Assembly (NCBI GenBank): GCA_963704355.1
Contig: OY969891.1
Coordinates: 2,914,001-2,978,000 of the forward strand
Reading direction: 5' to 3'
Source: Bog-473 sp963704355
GTDB lineage: Bacteria; Actinomycetota; Acidimicrobiia; Acidimicrobiales; RAAP-2
Length of the DNA: 64,000 nucleotides
The position numbers and the translations under genes were made by a program. How positions within the stretch are numbered: position 1 is the stretch's first letter; each line of letters begins with the position of its first letter. The notes beneath the pieces are model-generated. The model ran no database searches, had not been told where the DNA came from, and worked only from the letters and a program-made list of their open reading frames with translations. Below are positions 33,993 through 42,199 of the stretch, in pieces.

Positions 33993-34114
33993 GTTATACA
34001 GGTGATCGCGAGGCTCCCCGACCTGATGAAGCAGTGCCTCGATCACCTCGTATAACACCGGTTATACGAGTCCGAAGGGCGTGGTGATCGGTCTTTGATC
34101 ACCCGTATAACCGG
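33993..34114. repeat. Cluster of GTTATAC and GGTGATC repeats in palindromic pairs
   Basis: Motifs alternate as GTTATAC (33993), GGTGATCG (34001), CGATCACC (34040), GTATAAC (34050), GGTTATACG (34060), GGTGATCG (34083), GATCACC (34097) and GTATAACC (34105). The first four form a near-perfect inverted repeat of about 20 bp arms, and the last four a second. This order is far from random and could be an iteron-type origin, a recombination site or an operator. It lies between convergent genes, so a terminator role is also possible. Confidence 0.6.
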
Positions 34115-34129
34115 CGAACGGGGGCAGGT

Positions 34130-34546
34130 CTAGGAGTCCTGAGCGGGCGGTCGCCGCGACCCGTCCAGCTGGCGAAAGAAGGAGTACCCGTTCGATGCCA
34201 TTTCCCGACATCGTTCACGTCCGAGGTTGGTGATGCGAAAGACCATCGTCACCCCTTCCTCGGGGTGCGGGACCCAAGTGAAGTAGTGGCGAAGGATGTC
34301 ATTCCACTGGCCAGCAGGAACTGGTGATTCGTCGTCTTCTGAGCGAAGGAGATCGACGAGGCCTTCATTCAGCAGTTTCCTGATGACTTCCTCAGACATT
34401 GAGAGGCGCTCACTCAAGGGCTTGTGAGGAAACATGGAATTGGCGGACCACCAGACATGGAATACCGGCGGTACATCGTGGTCAGCCATTTCCAAGAGGG
34501 CGTCGAGGTAGAGGTCCTCAAACTCGGAGTCGCTACTCGTCACCAC
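34130..34546 (-). CDS. Hypothetical protein, E3 copy of the E1 gene at 18953
   Basis: The 138-residue protein matches the E1 paralogue along its whole length; DVPPVFH.WWSAN.MFP and NDILR.YFTWVPHPE.GVTM are shared. A winged-helix-like middle is likely. It is divergent from the small gene at 34650, with a boundary repeat in the gap. Confidence 0.7.
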   Translation of the reverse strand: MVTSSDSEFEDLYLDALLEMADHDVPPVFHVWWSANSMFPHKPLSERLSMSEEVIRKLLNEGLVDLLRSEDDESPVPAGQWNDILRHYFTWVPHPEEGVTMVFRITNLGRERCREMASNGYSFFRQLDGSRRPPAQDS

Positions 34547-34575
34547 ATTATTTTGGCACGCACAGGTCTGTTGCC

Positions 34576-34599
34576 CTCCCGGCGTAGTGGGGCAGTCCC
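34576..34599 (+). repeat. Cargo-boundary repeat copy, plus orientation
   Basis: TCCCGGCGTAGTGGGGCAGT followed by CCC is one of the clearest copies. It lies between divergent genes. Confidence 0.6.
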
Positions 34600-34649
34600 G
34601 TTCATCGACTGTGCGATCCTTTTGCGGTTACTTGGGGAGGGTCGCTGAA

Positions 34650-34868
34650 GTGGAGTACGAGGTGTGGGCTGGAGACGGTGGCCGGGCAATCGGATACCTG
34701 TTGATTCCCGCCACCGAGACGAAGCGAGCGGAAATGAGGCGTGCTGCCCCAGGCTCAATGCAGGCAACATTCGAGGCGGACTCGTGGGAAGAAGCGACTG
34801 CCTTCTATGAGGCCATGTACGAGGATCTGGCTACCACCTGGGACGCGAAGCACTCCGACCCCGAGTAG
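34650..34868 (+). CDS. Small hypothetical protein in a cassette-like unit
   Basis: The 72-residue acidic protein (VEYEVWAGDGGRAIGYLLIP start) is not recognised. The GTG at 34650 follows GGGGAGGGTCGC. It is the only gene between the repeat at 34576 and the next at 34876, giving a compact unit of 300 bp. Confidence 0.5.
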   Translation: MEYEVWAGDGGRAIGYLLIPATETKRAEMRRAAPGSMQATFEADSWEEATAFYEAMYEDLATTWDAKHSDPE

Positions 34869-34875
34869 TGCCACC

Positions 34876-34899
34876 AGCCCGGCGAAGTGGGACAGTCCC
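34876..34899 (+). repeat. Cargo-boundary repeat copy, plus orientation
   Basis: GCCCGGCGAAGTGGGACAGT followed by CCC matches the copy at 34576 at most positions and begins 8 bp after the preceding stop. Confidence 0.6.
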
Positions 34900-34970
34900 A
34901 GATCGGACCGTTCCGCGACGCGCGTCGCGACCGCGTTCTAACCTTCGCCCCAGGCAAGGAGGATCGACGG

Positions 34971-35603
34971 GTGCCACCACAGCTCTTGCGGCCGAGGAAT
35001 GAGGTGAAGGCGGCGCTGCAGGACCAGATGGTCCGCGGCACCGAGCTGCGCAACGATCCGATCCATAGTGAGGAGGACTACCGCCGCGTCGAACAGGCGA
35101 TGGGGCGATGGCAGAAGTTCGTCGTGGACCTCCTCAACACGCTTTTCGACGAGCCGGGCCCGGCCGAGGAGTTTGGCCGGCGCCTCCGAGTCATGTACGT
35201 ATCGCAGCCACTGCAGGGGCAGATCGAAGACCTGCACCGGGACGTCGGGACTCTCATCAATCGCCTGCAGTCGTTCCTCGAGCGCGTCGACCTCTGGGAG
35301 GAGTCACCCGACGCTCAGAGCGCAATCGCCATGCTCTCTGATGCCGAACTCCTCCGCCGGCTCGAGCCGTTGATGGGGGACATTCGACGGCAGCTCGAGG
35401 AGGCAAATGTTGACCCGGAGATGAAGGCCGATCTCGTGAGCGACCTGGAATCCGTCGAGGCCCAGCAACACGCGACGAGGCCAAATCGGAACGTGATCCG
35501 TGCGTCGCTGGATCGCATCAAGGACAACTGGCCCCTCGTCGTCGGCGTTGCCGGCGGCATCGGTGTGGTCGCGAACATCGTTGCCATCGTCCACGGGCTC
35601 TAG
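34971..35603 (+). CDS. Helical protein with a C-terminal membrane anchor
   Basis: The 210-residue protein starts at a GTG 8 bp after a perfect AAGGAGG. It is almost entirely helical and charged with likely coiled coils (QGQIEDLHRDVGTLINRLQSFLERVDLWEE), then ends in a single hydrophobic segment (WPLVVGVAGGIGVVANIVAIV). It is therefore probably a tail-anchored cytoplasmic protein. It precedes a metalloprotease-like gene by 25 bp. No family is recognised. Confidence 0.6.
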   Translation: MPPQLLRPRNEVKAALQDQMVRGTELRNDPIHSEEDYRRVEQAMGRWQKFVVDLLNTLFDEPGPAEEFGRRLRVMYVSQPLQGQIEDLHRDVGTLINRLQSFLERVDLWEESPDAQSAIAMLSDAELLRRLEPLMGDIRRQLEEANVDPEMKADLVSDLESVEAQQHATRPNRNVIRASLDRIKDNWPLVVGVAGGIGVVANIVAIVHGL

Positions 35604-35628
35604 TCGGACTCGCCGTACCGTCGATTCC

Positions 35629-36115
35629 ATGTCTGACGTCCTTGGAACTACGTGGGATGACCTTATGGCTCCTTGTGTCCACGAAGCCGGACACGGTGTG
35701 ATCGGGCACCTTGTTGGCGCTCGAGTGGCGAACCTGCGCGTCGACGCTCGAGGTGTCGGCTCGGGTCTGTCTCTCATCGCAGCCGATGACCCCCGGGCGA
35801 GCGTCCTCGTTAGTGTCGCCGGATTTGCCGGCCGAACAGCGCTACTGCGACATCGTGGGCGACTGTCCAGCGGACCGAGCTCCGGTGCACTCGGCCCACG
35901 ACGACGACGAGCGGGCATGGGCGGCCGCCCAGGAGGCGTGTCCAGGCGACAAGGCCGCAGCGTCGGTCCTCCTCGCTGAATCGCGCGAGAGGGTTGGTAC
36001 GCTGGTCGTCGAGAACTGGGATCGCATCGGGCGCGTCGCTCGCGCACTCTTCGACAGCCCCGATGGGCTTCTCAGGCACCAACGGTTCATCGAGCTGATG
36101 GAGGAGCCACGGTGA
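35629..36115 (+). pseudogene. Zinc-metalloprotease-like protein, single frameshift
   Basis: The start reads MSDVLGTTWDDLMAPCVHEAGHGVIGHLVGAR, where HEAGH is a zincin metal-binding motif like that of FtsH-related M41 peptidases. Near 35831-35834 one extra base shifts the frame; the other frame continues EQRYCDIVGDCPADRAP to WDRIGRVARALFDSPDGLL and the stop at 36115. Without the shift it would be about 160 residues. It sits between the membrane-anchored protein and a coupled 50-residue frame. Confidence 0.6.
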
Positions 36116-36264
36116 CCCGGATCTCTCCCCAGGAGGTCGCCCAGGCCTTCGAGAAGCGTCGGCGGCTCAAGCCTGCTGTGGTCCACCCCGAGATGACCGC
36201 CCTCGACGTCCGCCTGTTCGTCCAGCGGGTGCTGTTCTGGACTTCAAGACGGCAGACAGCCTGA
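36112..36264 (+). CDS. 50-residue protein coupled to the protease-like gene
   Basis: The GTG overlaps the preceding TGA as GTGA. The product is basic and helical (VTRISPQEVAQAFEKRRRLK, later LDVRLFVQRVLFW). It is not recognised. The overlap indicates it belongs functionally with the protease-like gene. Confidence 0.45.
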   Translation: MTRISPQEVAQAFEKRRRLKPAVVHPEMTALDVRLFVQRVLFWTSRRQTA

Positions 36265-36270
36265 CCACAA

Positions 36271-36293
36271 GCCGGCAGCGAACTGGGGCAGTC
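36271..36293 (+). repeat. Cargo-boundary repeat copy, plus orientation
   Basis: GCCGGCAGCGAACTGGGGCA followed by GTC begins 6 bp after the preceding stop and precedes the ArsR operator. Its nearest relative is the minus-strand copy at 63621. Confidence 0.5.
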
Positions 36294-36319
36294 TCATCAA
36301 TTGTTATTTCCTGGGGTTG

Positions 36320-36349
36320 ATCGATATTAGCAAACTAGCTAATATCGAT
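36320..36349 (+). promoter_or_regulatory. ArsR-family operator palindrome
   Basis: ATCGATATTAG and CTAATATCGAT form a perfect 11-bp inverted repeat around CAAACTAG, ending 2 bp before the arsR-type start. AT-rich dyads of this kind are typical ArsR/SmtB operators, so autoregulation of the three-gene operon is likely. Confidence 0.75.
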
Positions 36350-36351
36350 GC

Positions 36352-36687
36352 ATGGATGACGATGCAGGGGTATTCCGGGCTCTCGCCGACCCGACCCGGC
36401 GCCAAATTCTCCAGGACCTCCAAGGCGGTGAACTGACCGCCGGTGAGATCGGCTCTCGGTTCACGATCAGCGCCCCATCGATCTCTCGGCACTTGGGTGT
36501 GCTCAAGAATGCAGGTCTGATCCTTGAGCGCAGAGATGCGAATCGGATTTATTACTCGCTCGTCGAAGAACGACTGGCGGTATGCGTGGGCCAGTTCCTC
36601 TCGGTTGTCTGTCCCGAACAGATCGTGCTGCGCCAACGCCGCAAGCGGAACGTCGGCGCCAAGGCCGTCCAACCGAGAGGAGTTTGA
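36352..36687 (+). CDS. ArsR-family transcriptional repressor
   Basis: The 111-residue winged-helix regulator contains FRALADPTRRQILQDLQGG, then the recognition region TISAPSISRHLGVLKNAGLI and the wing ERRDANRIYYSL. It lacks the CxC motif of metal-sensing ArsR proteins; the only cysteines are near the C-terminus (VCVGQ, VVCPE). The inducer is therefore unclear. It is followed immediately by a DUF2071 gene and a membrane protein gene, its probable targets. Confidence 0.88.
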   Translation: MDDDAGVFRALADPTRRQILQDLQGGELTAGEIGSRFTISAPSISRHLGVLKNAGLILERRDANRIYYSLVEERLAVCVGQFLSVVCPEQIVLRQRRKRNVGAKAVQPRGV

Positions 36688-36688
36688 G

Positions 36689-37429
36689 ATGCTGACGAAC
36701 ACAGTCGAGTGCACGATCGAACGACGATTGCTCGTCAATTACCGGATCGACCCCGAAGTGGTCGCACGGCGCCTCCCAGCGCCCTTTCGTCCCCAGGTGG
36801 TCTCGGGAATGGCAGTCGGTGGAGTGTGCTTCATCCGCTTAGGGAGCCTTCGGCCCCGTCACATCCCATCGGGCATGGGCATGACGACGGAGAACGTCGC
36901 CCACCGCTTTGCCGTCGAGTGGGATGACGACGAAGGGACCCAAGTAGGTGTCTTCGTCCCCCGGCGAGACACGAACTCCCGAGTCACGGCTTTAGCCGGC
37001 GACAGGGTGTTTCCAGGTGTGCATCGCATCGCTCGATTTGAGGTCGGTGAAAAGGGTTCGGACCTCCACATCGAAGTCGAGAGTCGAGATGGCACGCTCG
37101 GTCTCTCGGTCACGGCCCACGAGAGCACGACGATGGCCGGCGAGCTGTTTCGCTCGGTCGAGAGCGCCATCGACTTCTTCCGTCGAGGGACACTCGGCTA
37201 TTCCTCCAGCGGATCGTCCTGCTGTCTCAGCGGAGTTCGTCTCCAGAGCCAGAGCTGGGAAGCACAACCGGTCTCCATCGATCACATGACCTCGAGTCTG
37301 TTCGATGATAAGGAGGCCTTCCCTCGAGGGTCGTGCACGCTGGATTCGGGCCTTGTTATGCGAAATCTGCCGGCTCGCTGGATCTCTCAAGGCGCGCTAC
37401 AGATCCGGCACAAGGCGAGAGTCGCGTAA
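36689..37429 (+). CDS. DUF2071 protein (acetoacetate-decarboxylase-like fold)
   Basis: The 246-residue protein starts two bases after the repressor's stop, with a GAGAGGAG ribosome-binding site. The opening ERRLLVNYRIDPEVVARRLPAPFRP is the DUF2071 signature, and FVPRRDTNSRVTALAGDRVFPG follows. The biochemical role of the family is not established. Co-transcription with an ArsR repressor suggests an inducible stress or detoxification function. Confidence 0.8.
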   Translation: MLTNTVECTIERRLLVNYRIDPEVVARRLPAPFRPQVVSGMAVGGVCFIRLGSLRPRHIPSGMGMTTENVAHRFAVEWDDDEGTQVGVFVPRRDTNSRVTALAGDRVFPGVHRIARFEVGEKGSDLHIEVESRDGTLGLSVTAHESTTMAGELFRSVESAIDFFRRGTLGYSSSGSSCCLSGVRLQSQSWEAQPVSIDHMTSSLFDDKEAFPRGSCTLDSGLVMRNLPARWISQGALQIRHKARVA

Positions 37430-37951
37430 ATGGTCATCGAAGACTCAGGCGAAAGCGATGAGGCCATTTCGTGTGTCGTGATCATCTGGCTGCTGCTGGT
37501 CACGTTGTCATTCCTCCTCGGCTTCTCCTCCTTTGCATTCCTCCCCGGGGCAGCCTCGACAACGTGGAACGCCGGGATCTTGACGAATCTGGGTATGGCC
37601 GTAACAGTTGGTGCCATACTCGGATGGAGACGGCAATGGCTTCAGGTCTTCGTGGCAGTGACGTTTGGCACAGTCGTCACAATCCTCGGTTTGGACTTGT
37701 TGCTCTTCGCTCCAACACCTATCGAGAACGCTCATTGGGGATTGCTCGGCATAGGGCTCTTCGACAGCGTCGCTGTCATCTTTGCGTTGATCGGCATGGC
37801 AATCCTGGTCGGAGCCGATGCGTCGCCGGAACGCTCTCCAATGTCGCGGTGTCGTTGTTCCGCCATCCTAAGGAGCAAGCTCCAATGGGGCCACGGGTCT
37901 GAGCCGTTTGGGTATAGCCCCATGCGACGCGTTCTGCTGCCAGCGCGGTAG
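37430..37951 (+). CDS. Small integral membrane protein
   Basis: The 173-residue product starts directly after the DUF2071 stop. Four hydrophobic segments are visible near residues 14-38, 48-66, 73-92 and 103-127, followed by a basic tail. It resembles a DoxX-like or DUF4345-like four-helix protein in layout only. The last 40 residues are less protein-like, so the natural end could be earlier. Confidence 0.6.
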   Translation: MVIEDSGESDEAISCVVIIWLLLVTLSFLLGFSSFAFLPGAASTTWNAGILTNLGMAVTVGAILGWRRQWLQVFVAVTFGTVVTILGLDLLLFAPTPIENAHWGLLGIGLFDSVAVIFALIGMAILVGADASPERSPMSRCRCSAILRSKLQWGHGSEPFGYSPMRRVLLPAR

Positions 37952-38178
37952 GTGCACCCAGAGCCGGCGATAGGGGATGGTCGAGCAACGGTTCCAGTTG
38001 GTGGCTACCGCCGCCGTCGGCGGGGCAGATCCGTCACTACCCCCGCCATCCAGTCCTCCTTGGCGGTTGCTCGACGCACCGTGGTCAATTTCTGGCTCTC
38101 CTGACTGATCCGTGGGTCGATTTGGCCAGCTGAGGGAGTGCCAGCGTCCCGGTGGCGTCGGGCAGGGGAAGATGGGGC

Positions 38179-38820
38179 ATGGCGCGACGCGACCTCGACT
38201 GGTGGCCTGAGGAGGAAGAGGACTACGAGGTTGCTCGTGTCGAGTTGAAGAAGCGCTTCGCGCAGTGGCGCGCCGCTGCTGGCCTCGATGCCGAAAAAGA
38301 TGCCGGAGAGGCCCCCATCCACTACAAGTGGGCCTATGTCGACGGGCACCTGACCCGTTGGAGGTGCGAGGACCTCGACGAGGTCTATCTCGAGCTGCAC
38401 CCGGCCAAGGTGATGGTCGACGACGAGGACCTCGACGACGTGCTCGAGGAGGCCAAGGCCTTCATCAGCTTCTTGGACGAGACCGCCCTGCTCGACCCCG
38501 AAAGCGATCCGGCCGACGTATTGGTCGACCATCTCGAGGCGATGGACGACCGGTTCCGCAAGAACATGGCCGATACCTCGCGTTACAGCTTCGGCAAGCG
38601 ACTGTGGACGAGCGCGCAGGCCGAAGGAGTGCGCATGGACGATCGTGCCTCGGTCGAGGCCTTCATGGCCGACTTCAACGCCCGGCCGAGGGCCGAACGC
38701 GAGGCCATCTTGGGCCGAGGCTCGGGCCTTCCCCCGCGGCCCTCATCGACGGGCCGCATCACCGCGCCGGGAACGCGGCCCAAGACCGTTTCAGCCAAGC
38801 GCCGCAAGCGTCGCCGTTGA
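38179..38820 (+). CDS. Hypothetical acidic protein with a basic tail
   Basis: The 213-residue protein starts MARRDLDWWPEEEEDYEVAR, preceded by GGGGAAGATGGGGC. The body is acidic and helical (VDDEDLDDVLEEAKAFISFLDE); the last 20 residues are very basic (KTVSAKRRKRRR). Its final 30 bp overlap the 3' end of the convergent ISL3 transposase, so the original C-terminus may have been replaced when the insertion sequence arrived. Confidence 0.55.
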   Translation: MARRDLDWWPEEEEDYEVARVELKKRFAQWRAAAGLDAEKDAGEAPIHYKWAYVDGHLTRWRCEDLDEVYLELHPAKVMVDDEDLDDVLEEAKAFISFLDETALLDPESDPADVLVDHLEAMDDRFRKNMADTSRYSFGKRLWTSAQAEGVRMDDRASVEAFMADFNARPRAEREAILGRGSGLPPRPSSTGRITAPGTRPKTVSAKRRKRRR

Positions 38821-40074
38821 CGCGTCGCCGCGTCCGGGCAGCGGCGGGCAGTAGCCACCGCGGTCGAGGAGGGCGAGGGCGATCAGGTGCTCGGGTTGGC
38901 GGAAGCCGAAAGCCATGCGGTGCAGCACACGCAGCTTGGTGTTCGTGCTCTCGATGAGCGCGTTGGACACACGGTGGAGCATGGCCGCCTCGATGCCGGC
39001 GAGGTTCTTTTTGATCTTGCGCCCGAGCTCGACGAAGGCCTCGATGCGGCAGCGCTGGGCCCAGAGCAGCCATTCGTCGAGGATGGTGAGGGCGAGCACC
39101 CCCTTGGTGCGGATCGCGATGCGGAGCTGCTCCTTCATCAGATAGGCGCGGTAGAGCCTGGTGTTGACCTGGGCGATCCAGGCCAGCTTGCGCTCCTGGC
39201 GAGGCGTCAGGTCCTCGGGATTGCGCCAGAGGGCATAGCGGCATCCTTTGAGCTCCTTGGCGTGGGTCCTCATGCCTCCCCGACGCGCCTCGTTCCACAC
39301 TTCACGGCGCACCTCGTCGAGGGCGTCGGTGGCCCACTGCACGACGTGGAAGCTGTCGATGCACAGCGTCGCGTTGGGGCACCGCTCGGTGACCACCTCG
39401 GCGATCCACTCGGCCGCGTCGGCCGAGACCACGGTGATCTGTTCGCAGCGCTCCTCTCCGAGCAGGTCGAAGAAGCCGCCGAGAGTCTTTTTGTCCCGTC
39501 CGACCGCGGCCCAGACGAGGCGACCGGAGCCGTGGTCGACCACGATGGTCAGATAGCGGTGGCCCTTCTTGTAGGAGATCTCGTCGATGCCGATGCGCGT
39601 CAGCCCGTCGAAAGGGTCATGAGCCGCCCGGCCGTCGGCCACGACCCGTTCGATGATGGCGCCGACGCTCTTCCAGGCGATGCGCAACAACTCGCTGACG
39701 GTGGACTTGGGGGTGTGGGTGACCAGCCACGCCACCGTGTCGTCGAAGTCGCGGGTGTGCCCGGCCCCGTGACGGGCCCAGGGCACCTGGGCCACGGTCG
39801 GGCCGTGGGTCGGGCAGTTCACCCTCGGGGAATCGGCCTGGAGGAAGCAGCGCAGCGTGCCGAGGTCGAGCGCTCGCCAGTTGCGTCTCCCTTCGCCCTG
39901 GTCATAGCCCGGCGCCCGCACCCCGCAGCGCCCACACCGGCGCTTGGTCGAACGTCTCGGTCGTACGTGGACGACGACGGTGTCGGAGTCCTCGTCGAAG
40001 TCCACGTCCTCGATCACCGTCGCCCGGTCGACACCGAGCACGCGACGCCATACGTTGGCACCGAACAACGCCAT
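38791..40074 (-). mobile_element. ISL3-family insertion sequence, transposase
   Basis: The 427-residue DDE transposase has an N-terminal zinc-finger region (CGRCGVRAPGYDQGE, later VNCPTHG) and helix-turn-helix. The catalytic core follows (GIDEISYKKGHRYLTIVVDH, VVSADAAEWIAEVV, CIDSFHVVQWATDALDEVRRE) and ends with ALIESTNTKLRVLHRMAFGFR. It is full length and apparently intact. Terminal inverted repeats could not be located confidently, so the coordinates are those of the gene. Confidence 0.9.
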
Positions 40075-40167
40075 CCTCCTTCTTGCGTTCTTGGACCTTC
40101 GAACAGCCCGAAAACGTAGAAGAGATGGTGTTGTTCCGCGTCAGGACCAGCTCAGGGCACCCACGGA

Positions 40168-40560
40168 TCAGTCAGGAGAGCCCAATTTCTTGTATGACCT
40201 CGCGACGTTGAGCTTGTTGGCATGAAGATCAAACCGGTAAATGTGTCGGAACAGGCCTTCGAGCTCCGCAATCTCGTCCGCTCGAATGTTTTCCCATACT
40301 TCATAGACAGAGAAGTGCGTCCATTCATCGCCCTTGTTGCGAACGTGGTTCGCTAAGCGGCTTCGTATTCCACCCCCGGCGGCGAGACCGATGTAGACGA
40401 CATCAAATCGGCCGAGAGCGGTATTGGCTGTCCGCCTACGTAGTGGGCGACGTCGGTAGAGGACATAGATACCGCGAGTTCCGCCGGGAACCTTGTCCCA
40501 TTGATCTTGTCTGGCGAATTCCAGACATCGCTTAACAAGCCGGAGGGGAGATTCTGGCAT
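40168..40560 (-). CDS. GIY-YIG nuclease-domain protein
   Basis: The 130-residue protein has GTRGIYVLYRR and FDVVYIGLAAGGGIRSRLANH, the two signature blocks of GIY-YIG domains, with a later glutamate (ELEGLFRHIYRF). Standalone proteins of this size occur in mobile DNA. No homing target is evident. A role in DNA cleavage is probable; the substrate is unknown. Confidence 0.75.
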   Translation of the reverse strand: MPESPLRLVKRCLEFARQDQWDKVPGGTRGIYVLYRRRPLRRRTANTALGRFDVVYIGLAAGGGIRSRLANHVRNKGDEWTHFSVYEVWENIRADEIAELEGLFRHIYRFDLHANKLNVARSYKKLGSPD

Positions 40561-40599
40561 GACGCCCCTGACCGTAGTGGATCAAAGTCGCTCCGCTCA

Positions 40600-40854
40600 C
40601 TAGCGCGATTCGCCGCCGAACCGCTCAGGTATGGGAACCGCCCGCATGCCCAAGTAGCCGTTTGACCAAAAGGTCAATTCCTCGAAGATCTGGGTCTCTG
40701 TCGGGTCCGTGTAGACGCTGCTTTCGATGAGTTTGTCGCGCACGTTCTCGACGATGAGAGCGGCCAGTGAGTCGCGGTCGACGTGGATGCGACCACCGTC
40801 GTCGAGTGTGATCGTCGTATCGGGCAGCGGCCGATCGTCGCCAATGTTGTACAT
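40600..40854 (-). CDS. Small hypothetical protein
   Basis: The 84-residue product (MYNIGDDRPLPDTTITLDDG start) is not recognised; a GTG at 40869 is an alternative start. It is acidic, with TETQIFEELTFWSNGYLGMRAVPIPERFGGE at the end. The frame is open further upstream through a boundary repeat near 40928. Confidence 0.45.
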   Translation of the reverse strand: MYNIGDDRPLPDTTITLDDGGRIHVDRDSLAALIVENVRDKLIESSVYTDPTETQIFEELTFWSNGYLGMRAVPIPERFGGESR

Positions 40855-40927
40855 TTCGAGGCCCTTCACGCAGCCACCGTACCGTTCAGCGGGAAGGTTC
40901 GAGGCTTTTGCTAGGCGTGTCACACCG

Positions 40928-40948
40928 ATCCGGCGTACGGTGGCAGGG
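40928..40948 (+). repeat. Cargo-boundary repeat copy, plus orientation
   Basis: GATCCGGCGTACGGTGGCAG matches the consensus with a shorter G run. It lies between two minus-strand genes, so its direction is opposite to theirs. Confidence 0.5.
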
Positions 40949-40990
40949 GTGCGTTCGCCGAGTCCCGATTCGCTAGCTTCGTCCCGACGA

Positions 40991-41332
40991 TTACGACCAA
41001 CCAAGCTCGCGCAAGCGCGCCTCGCCAATACCGAAATGATGTCCAACTTCATGGAGAAGGGTGACGCGGACCCGGTAAGACAACTGCTCAGGCGTTGTCG
41101 CTGAGCGGCAGATCGTGGCGACGAAAAGCGTGATGCGGTCGGGCCTGGACCCTCCACGGCGGCGGCGTTTTGTCAACGGGGTCCCCTCGTAAAGGCCATA
41201 GAGAGGACCGGGCGGGCTATCGCCATCGATGATGATCGCCACATTGTCCATTTGTTCTCGTAGCTCACTGGGAATCGTGGCGAGTGCATCGGTGACAAGG
41301 TCCTCGAAGGCCTCGATTTCGATCGGCTCCAT
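40991..41332 (-). CDS. Minimal zinc metallopeptidase family protein
   Basis: The 113-residue protein has HEVGHHFG near the C-terminus, preceded by ELSYRVRVTLL, as in the small zincin-like family formerly DUF1025. The N-terminal MEPIEIEAFEDLVTDALATIP and GLYEGTPLTKR are also typical. It follows a membrane-anchored protein gene by 15 bp, suggesting an operon. Confidence 0.8.
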   Translation of the reverse strand: MEPIEIEAFEDLVTDALATIPSELREQMDNVAIIIDGDSPPGPLYGLYEGTPLTKRRRRGGSRPDRITLFVATICRSATTPEQLSYRVRVTLLHEVGHHFGIGEARLRELGWS

Positions 41333-41347
41333 ATCTCGATCGCCCTG

Positions 41348-41896
41348 TCAGTTGCTTACGAGCTGAACGCTGGCGAACTCGGTCTTCTGTGCGCGCAAAA
41401 AGTTCGCCACGACATCTGGCTTCATAGTGGAAAAGCGCCGAGAAAAGCCAACAAGAACTTTGACTTGGCTGCCTTCTTGTACCAAGTCGATGGAATAGAA
41501 GCAGTTGCCGGCATACGCAGTGAAGAACGGCATATCCTCACTCATATCCACGAAGTTGACTCCCTGTCTGGCGATTGCGATCACGTCGATGCTGCCACCG
41601 GAGCTTCGGACAGCAAACTGGTCGGCCGACGCTACGGGTTGATTCGGTTGCGCTCGGCAGACGGCGGGCACCGAGGACTCATTGACAATCGGTGGCTGAG
41701 GGTGGCCGACGATGACCCCGGTAGGCGTATCGATGGTGGGTTCGGTTTGGGACTGAATCTGGCCCGTACCCGTACGAGGCTGAACGAGTACCAATACGAC
41801 GAGTGCGATTGGAATCGCCAAAAGAAGAACAACGGATGTGATCCGTCGCCAGGTGGTTCTTTTCGCCCGCGGCGCATCCAGCTCGTTCCCCTCCAT
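41348..41896 (-). CDS. Membrane-anchored hypothetical protein
   Basis: The 182-residue protein has a basic N-terminus (RAKRTTWRR) and one transmembrane segment at about residues 20-39 (VVLLLAIPIALVVLVLVQP), then a Thr/Pro-rich linker and an extracytoplasmic domain with two cysteines (AVCRAQPN, GNCFYSID). It is probably exported with the N-terminus inside. It precedes the metallopeptidase gene in the same operon. Confidence 0.65.
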   Translation of the reverse strand: MEGNELDAPRAKRTTWRRITSVVLLLAIPIALVVLVLVQPRTGTGQIQSQTEPTIDTPTGVIVGHPQPPIVNESSVPAVCRAQPNQPVASADQFAVRSSGGSIDVIAIARQGVNFVDMSEDMPFFTAYAGNCFYSIDLVQEGSQVKVLVGFSRRFSTMKPDVVANFLRAQKTEFASVQLVSN

Positions 41897-41985
41897 GCAT
41901 GGATGTTAGGGAGGGTCGAGCTGGCTTTCTATGGGCCAAAGGCCCTAGAGGGCGGCCAAGCGGCCGTCCCCGAAGTGCCTGCTTG

Positions 41986-42199
41986 AGACTTGACCCCGAG
42001 CGCTAGCGCGATTTCCTAGCGTTAAGGGGTCCCGGTGGGGTCGCTCTCGTAGTGCCTGCCCCCGGCTTCTGTCGGGTGGCTTTCTTGCGAAGAGCGTCCC
42101 GCCGGGGCTTCGCCCACGGAGTGGCTCAAAAGAGGATCGAGCACGAACATCCGCAAGCAGGAGTGCCCCCGTGGTTCACGTCAACCAAAGGAGGTAGTC
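41986..42199 (+). ncRNA. IS110 left noncoding end, candidate bridge-RNA region
   Basis: Between CTTGACCCCGAG near 41990 and the transposase ATG lies about 210 bp without a gene but with paired segments (for example GCGCTAGCGC). In IS110-group elements the noncoding end upstream of the transposase encodes the bridge RNA that recognises target and donor. The call rests on that knowledge and position; loops have not been assigned. Confidence 0.45.

Noticed and set aside
34000..34114. Rho-independent terminator as the sole explanation of the GTTATAC cluster
   Set aside because: There is no T-run, and two independent motifs alternate in a repeated order beyond what a terminator needs.
38887..40119. 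410-codon plus-strand frame over the ISL3 transposase
   Set aside because: It is the antisense shadow of a complete transposase.
38791..40160. Exact ISL3 terminal repeats
   Set aside because: No matching inverted ends were found by eye, so only the transposase gene is given.
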